The notes under the pieces were generated by a model. The model saw only the letters and a program-made list of their open reading frames with translations, had not been told where the DNA came from and did not search any database. Shown here in pieces: positions 60,669-64,000 of a stretch of 64,000 bases of DNA (the stretch's first letter is position 1; every line of letters begins with the position of its first letter). Source of the DNA: Acidobacteriota bacterium (GTDB lineage: Bacteria > Acidobacteriota > G020349885); contig CP070701.1 of assembly GCA_020349885.1 (NCBI GenBank), positions 1,666,846-1,730,845 on the forward strand, read 5' to 3'. The translations under genes were made by a program, and so were the position numbers.

Positions 60669-61742
60669 CTACTCCACCATCACCATGCGCTCGAACTGCT
60701 CGGGGCTCGTCGCGTGGGCCTTGGCGATGGGAAGCGCCACCTTGTCCTCCTTGTAGAGCTGCAAAAGGTGCTGGTCGAAGGTCTGCATGCCGAGTTCCGT
60801 GCTCTTGGCCATGTATTCGTGAAGGGTTTTCATTTTCTCGGAGTCCTTGAGATGCTCCTGCACGGTTTTGTTGGTGCGCAGAACCTCGACCGCGGGAATG
60901 AGCCCCGTGCCGCTCTTCGCCATCAAAAGCCGGAGCGAGACCACGGCCATCAGGTTGTCCGCGAGGCGAACGCGGACGCCTTCCCGCTCCTCCATGGGAA
61001 AGAAGCCAAGGAAGCGATTAATGCTCTTCATCACGTCGGGCGTGTGGAGCGTGCTCAGCACCAGGTGCCCCGTCTCGGCCGCCCTCAAGACGGTGTCGGC
61101 CGTCGTGGAGTCGCGCATCTCGCCCACCATGACGACGTCGGGATCCTGGCGGAGCGAGGCGCGCACGGCCACGCTGAAGTCCTTGGTGTCGTAGCCGATC
61201 TCGCGCTGCGAGATGACGCTCATCTCGTGCTGGAAGAGAAATTCGATGGGGTCCTCGATGGTGAGGACGTGGGCGCGGCGGTGCTTGTTGATGTGGTCGA
61301 TGACGGCCGCGAGCGTGGTGGACTTGCCCATGCCCGTGGCGCCGGTGACGAGGACCAGGCCGCGCCGCAGGTTCGAGATGCTCTTGAGCACGGACGGCAG
61401 GTTGAGCTCGTCGAAGCTGCGAATCTTGATGGGGATGGCGCGCATCACGATGCTCACGGTGCCGCGCTGCTTGAAGATGTTGGCGCGGAAGCGGCCGATC
61501 TCGGGCGCCCCGTAGGAGGTGTCGATTTCCTCGAACTTGGCGAAATCCACTTCGAGGTTCCGCTGCGCCACGATGAGCGTGGCAATCTCGATGGTCTCCT
61601 TGGGCTCGAGCGCCTTGTATTTGACCTCCACCAGCTCGCCGTGCAGACGGAAGAGCGGCGGGTAGCCTACCTGGAGATGAACGTCCGAGACGTTGCGCTC
61701 CATCATCGCGCTGAGGATCTTGTGGAAGGTCTCTTGGTTCAT
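60669..61742 (-). CDS. pilT: Second PilT-type retraction ATPase (PilT/PilU)
   Basis: 357 residues. VSDVHLQVGYPPLFRLHGEL at the N-terminus, Walker A VTGATGMGKSTTLAAVID, Asp box EDPIEFLF, Walker B DPDVVMVGEMRD, and STLHTPDVMKSINR (His box). It resembles PilT/PilU but is clearly different from the PilT in pilBTC (Walker A GATGMGKS against GPTGSGKS). It stands apart from the pil operon, as accessory PilU/PilT2 genes often do. Its specific role is not known. Confidence 0.9.
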   Translation of the reverse strand: MNQETFHKILSAMMERNVSDVHLQVGYPPLFRLHGELVEVKYKALEPKETIEIATLIVAQRNLEVDFAKFEEIDTSYGAPEIGRFRANIFKQRGTVSIVMRAIPIKIRSFDELNLPSVLKSISNLRRGLVLVTGATGMGKSTTLAAVIDHINKHRRAHVLTIEDPIEFLFQHEMSVISQREIGYDTKDFSVAVRASLRQDPDVVMVGEMRDSTTADTVLRAAETGHLVLSTLHTPDVMKSINRFLGFFPMEEREGVRVRLADNLMAVVSLRLLMAKSGTGLIPAVEVLRTNKTVQEHLKDSEKMKTLHEYMAKSTELGMQTFDQHLLQLYKEDKVALPIAKAHATSPEQFERMVMVE

Positions 61743-61807
61743 AAAAACCTCTTATACCACAAAAAGCTCCGCTCCTGCAAATCCGGTGAAATACTGTGGA
61801 GGCGCGT

Positions 61808-62701
61808 TCACACCCCGGTGGCTTCGGTTTGGGCCTCGTTCTTTTGCGCAAGGCACAACATTTCTCCGATGTTCCATCGAAAGGGCCGGCTGCGCAGCCG
61901 GGCCGGTGCTCGTTCCGCTATGGGCCTGAGCCACGCCCCTCCGACCACGTGGGGATAAATTTCCCAGTGCCGAAGCAGCATGTCGAGGCACACGTGCTTC
62001 CAGGCGAAACGTCTTGAAACAAGCCGGAGGCCGTGGGCGGCGCAAAGCTTTCGGAGGGCGCGCGGCGTATAGAGGCAGGCATGCTCGAGGAGCAGATGGG
62101 GCCACCGCCCGCGAAGCAAACGGCAGGAGAGGGAAGCCGCGTTCGGCGTGACGATGAGCAGGCAGCCCGAGGGGCGGAGACGCTCCGCCAAAAGGCTCAT
62201 CGCCTCGTGCGGGCGGGGAAAGTGCTCCAAAACATCGAAAAGCGCGATGGCGTCGAACGCCGCCTCGGGCGGCGCTTCTTCCTCGCCCCACCCGGCATGC
62301 CAGACCCGGGCTTCCGGAACCCTTCGCTGCGCTTCCCGGGCGGCCGGGGCCACGGGCTCGATGCCCTCTACGCGCCAGCCCAGCGCTGCGGCTGCCTCAA
62401 GCCCGAGCCCCGTTCCGCACCCTACCTCCAGAAGGCGCGGCGAGGAACGCGACGGCCGGGGGAGTTGTTCGTAGAATTTTGCAAAGCCGAGCCGTTTGCA
62501 ACGCTCGATAGCCGGATGAAGGACGTGGCCGCGTTCGGCGTGGTAAGAGTCAGGATAGAGGGACGTTTCCTCGCGGAGGGTTTCTCTAAACACAAGGCCG
62601 CAGGCACCGCAGCGTCCGTAGGGCGCGCGCCCCACCCGCGCCCAAGGCCGAACCTGTCTCCGCGCCCCCACACCGGGAAAGGAGCAGACGGGGCATTCCA
62701 T
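61808..62701 (-). CDS. SAM-dependent methyltransferase with zinc ribbon
   Basis: 297 residues. An N-terminal zinc ribbon (CPVC ... CGACGLVFRE) is followed by a class I Rossmann domain (LLEVGCGTGLGLEAAAALGW, motif I) and LFDVLEHFPRPHEAM (motif IV). This layout is common in methyltransferases of surface-polysaccharide clusters. The ATG at 62701 overlaps the stop of the upstream GT9 gene (TAATG), so the two are coupled. An in-frame ATG at 62722 is less likely. Substrate unknown. Confidence 0.82.
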   Translation of the reverse strand: MECPVCSFPGVGARRQVRPWARVGRAPYGRCGACGLVFRETLREETSLYPDSYHAERGHVLHPAIERCKRLGFAKFYEQLPRPSRSSPRLLEVGCGTGLGLEAAAALGWRVEGIEPVAPAAREAQRRVPEARVWHAGWGEEEAPPEAAFDAIALFDVLEHFPRPHEAMSLLAERLRPSGCLLIVTPNAASLSCRLLRGRWPHLLLEHACLYTPRALRKLCAAHGLRLVSRRFAWKHVCLDMLLRHWEIYPHVVGGAWLRPIAERAPARLRSRPFRWNIGEMLCLAQKNEAQTEATGV

Positions 62702-63900
62702 TAAGCGTCTGCCCCTTGCCATGCCCGCTGCAGGGCTTCAAAGACGATGTCCTCGCCCAGGGTTTCCATGCACGGATGCTCGAAGTTGCAGTAGCGACCC
62801 GCCTCCGTACGGTAAATGTACATGCAGGGAGAACAGGGATAGTGGAGATAGACCGTGTGATGCTCGGGCCCGCGGGGAGCGTACAGGCCGGGATTTACCG
62901 GGCCCCAAATAGATACCGTGGGCGTTCCTATTACGGCGGCCAGGTGAAGGGGTCCGCTGTCGTTCGTAAGGAGAACCCGCACGCATCGCAGCAACTCGAG
63001 GAGTTCGTCCAGCGTGGTGGCACCGGCGGCGTTAAAGGCTTGGGTGCGGACGTCCGGAGCAAGCATGGCGATGCACCGCTCGGAGCGAGGGCGCTCCTGA
63101 GCCGAGCCGGTAAATACGATATATGCTCCCAACTCCCGCACCGCCCGCTCGACCACCCGCGCAAATTTTTCCAGGGACCATCTCCGTGCAAGCACCATTT
63201 CGCCCGCGTGAACATTCACGGCAAGCCAGCGGGCTTCGCCGTCTCCCCCGCTCCATTCCTCGAACATCGCACGAACCCTTTCGTGCGCCTCCCGGCGGGG
63301 AGACGCTGCGGGAGACTCGTCGGGACGGTAAAACGCCTGGGCGTCGAGCGAGGAGGCCACCATGCCGTAGATATCCTGAATGTGCCTAGCGCAGTTAAAG
63401 TAGATGATGTCCGTCAGAATGCCCCGCCGCCAGAACGACGCAAGGTCGAAGCCGATTCGCCTCTTCCGGGAGGCGAAGAAGGCCATCATGGTCGAGTACT
63501 TGCTTAAGAATTCAAGGTCCACGACAACGTCCGCAGGGCGCATGATTCTTCGGAGAAGGCAGCAGAGGGTCTGGGCGACGAACCGAGCGGGGCGGTCGGG
63601 GGAAATGCCGGTGGTCTTGGTTATCTCGAAGCGCCGAAGCAGCGGCACGTTCGATTCGAACGTGACCAGCTCGATCTCGCATTCAGGGTAGCGTTCCCGG
63701 AGGGCGCGCAGGAGGGGCATCATGAGCGCAAGGGAACCCAGGCCGAAGAACTTCTGGACCACGACGCGCCGTGGCGCCCAGCCACTTCCAGGCAGAGGCG
63801 CCCTGCGAAGCCTTTTCTCAACCGTTGCGACCACCGCCAAGGCGGTGCAAAGCGGAAGGCCGAGGGCATGGTCGAGCGCCTTCATGAGGCGGATGGTCAT
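62701..63900 (-). CDS. Glycosyltransferase family 9 (ADP-heptose:LPS heptosyltransferase-like)
   Basis: 399 residues. VVVQKFFGLGSLALMMPLLR is the N-terminal GT9 block. LLTNDSGPLHLAAVIGTPTVSIWG near residue 310 is the family signature for the nucleotide-sugar site. LPS heptosyltransferases (WaaC/F/Q type) are the best-known members. The Cys-rich tail (YPCSPCMYIYRTEAGRYC) is typical of this subfamily. A methyltransferase gene follows and an upstream gene overlaps its ATG, so it belongs to a surface-glycan operon extending beyond the window. Confidence 0.85.
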   Translation of the reverse strand: MTIRLMKALDHALGLPLCTALAVVATVEKRLRRAPLPGSGWAPRRVVVQKFFGLGSLALMMPLLRALRERYPECEIELVTFESNVPLLRRFEITKTTGISPDRPARFVAQTLCCLLRRIMRPADVVVDLEFLSKYSTMMAFFASRKRRIGFDLASFWRRGILTDIIYFNCARHIQDIYGMVASSLDAQAFYRPDESPAASPRREAHERVRAMFEEWSGGDGEARWLAVNVHAGEMVLARRWSLEKFARVVERAVRELGAYIVFTGSAQERPRSERCIAMLAPDVRTQAFNAAGATTLDELLELLRCVRVLLTNDSGPLHLAAVIGTPTVSIWGPVNPGLYAPRGPEHHTVYLHYPCSPCMYIYRTEAGRYCNFEHPCMETLGEDIVFEALQRAWQGADA

Positions 63901-63998
63901 GGGAGTTCTCCCTTGCTCTTGGGTGCCGCAGAAGCTCGTCCGGCCGATTGACGCTCCAGAAGCTCCAGAATGGCCGGCACATTCAACTCGTACACCTC
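63897..63998 (-). CDS. 3' end of a gene in the same glycan operon (truncated by window edge)
   Basis: The last 33 codons of an unidentified gene; the stop overlaps the GT9 ATG (ATGA). The visible tail is EVYELNVPAILELLERQSAG then a basic end. It may be a glycosyltransferase but too little is present to say. Confidence 0.5.
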   Translation of the reverse strand, partial: EVYELNVPAILELLERQSAGRASAAPKSKGELP

Positions 63999-64000
63999 AA

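Noticed and set aside
1-64000. tRNA, rRNA, phage or insertion-sequence genes
   Set aside because: I found no T-arm consensus, no rRNA core sequence, no transposase, integrase or capsid-like protein in any frame.

Overview
This window reads as chromosomal DNA of an uncultivated, GC-rich, Gram-negative bacterium. An outer membrane is indicated by an OmpA-type protein, a TonB-like protein, lipoproteins and a heptosyltransferase-family (GT9) gene. The cell has type IV pili (PilB, PilC, two PilT, PilS, PilR) and a respiratory chain (NuoA/B, ETF:quinone oxidoreductase, late haem synthesis). RNase Y, formate-THF ligase, a secreted serpin and a PheT without its tRNA-binding insert do not point to any common model phylum. 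I cannot name the phylum from sequence alone. There are no rRNA or tRNA genes, CRISPR arrays, phage genes or insertion sequences.

Layout. 0-11.4 kb: miaB (5' end missing), a WecA/TagO-like transferase, a GT-C membrane protein, an XRE/S24-like regulator divergent from rluB, fhs, and a large membrane protein with a spermidine-synthase-like domain and TPRs. 11.4-18.7 kb: ETF:quinone oxidoreductase, then an accessory stretch (WG-repeat lipoprotein, secreted unknown, ankyrin lipoprotein) with repeat-filled spacers, then nuoA-nuoB coupled to a caspase-like gene. 18.7-27.5 kb: ribBA, pilB-pilT-pilC, a terminator, pilS-pilR. 27.5-33.7 kb: the leftward operon pepA-nrnA-hemE-hemH-hemY behind one strong promoter bracketed by an inverted repeat. 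33.7-40.9 kb: a three-module ankyrin protein, then pheT-(coiled coil)-zapA-rny-fmt. 41-50.3 kb: GT39-like protein, LysM amidase, OmpA-like protein, PEGA/PDZ/TPR protein, uvrC. 50.3-60.6 kb: sigma-54 activator, deoxynucleoside kinase-panB-panC, the leftward yceD-rpmF-plsX-fabH cluster, a TonB-like protein, a serpin and nth. 60.7-64 kb: a second pilT and a surface-polysaccharide cluster (GT9, methyltransferase, one truncated gene).

Two themes go beyond ordinary gene content. First, several spacers carry short, phase-locked, degenerate tandem repeats (mostly 7-nt, also 9-nt units), often laid out as inverted arms. Many lie beside a 20-22 bp palindrome ending in GGGGCAAG. I regard this as the best candidate for an undescribed element. 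Second, several genes have an obvious -10 (often extended, TGCTAYNNT-like) only 5-11 nt before the start codon, suggesting leaderless or near-leaderless mRNAs. Other points of interest are an RNase Y whose HD-domain metal ligands look partly lost, the caspase-like gene overlapping nuoB, an S24-like repressor without its serine, and an inhibitory-type serpin.
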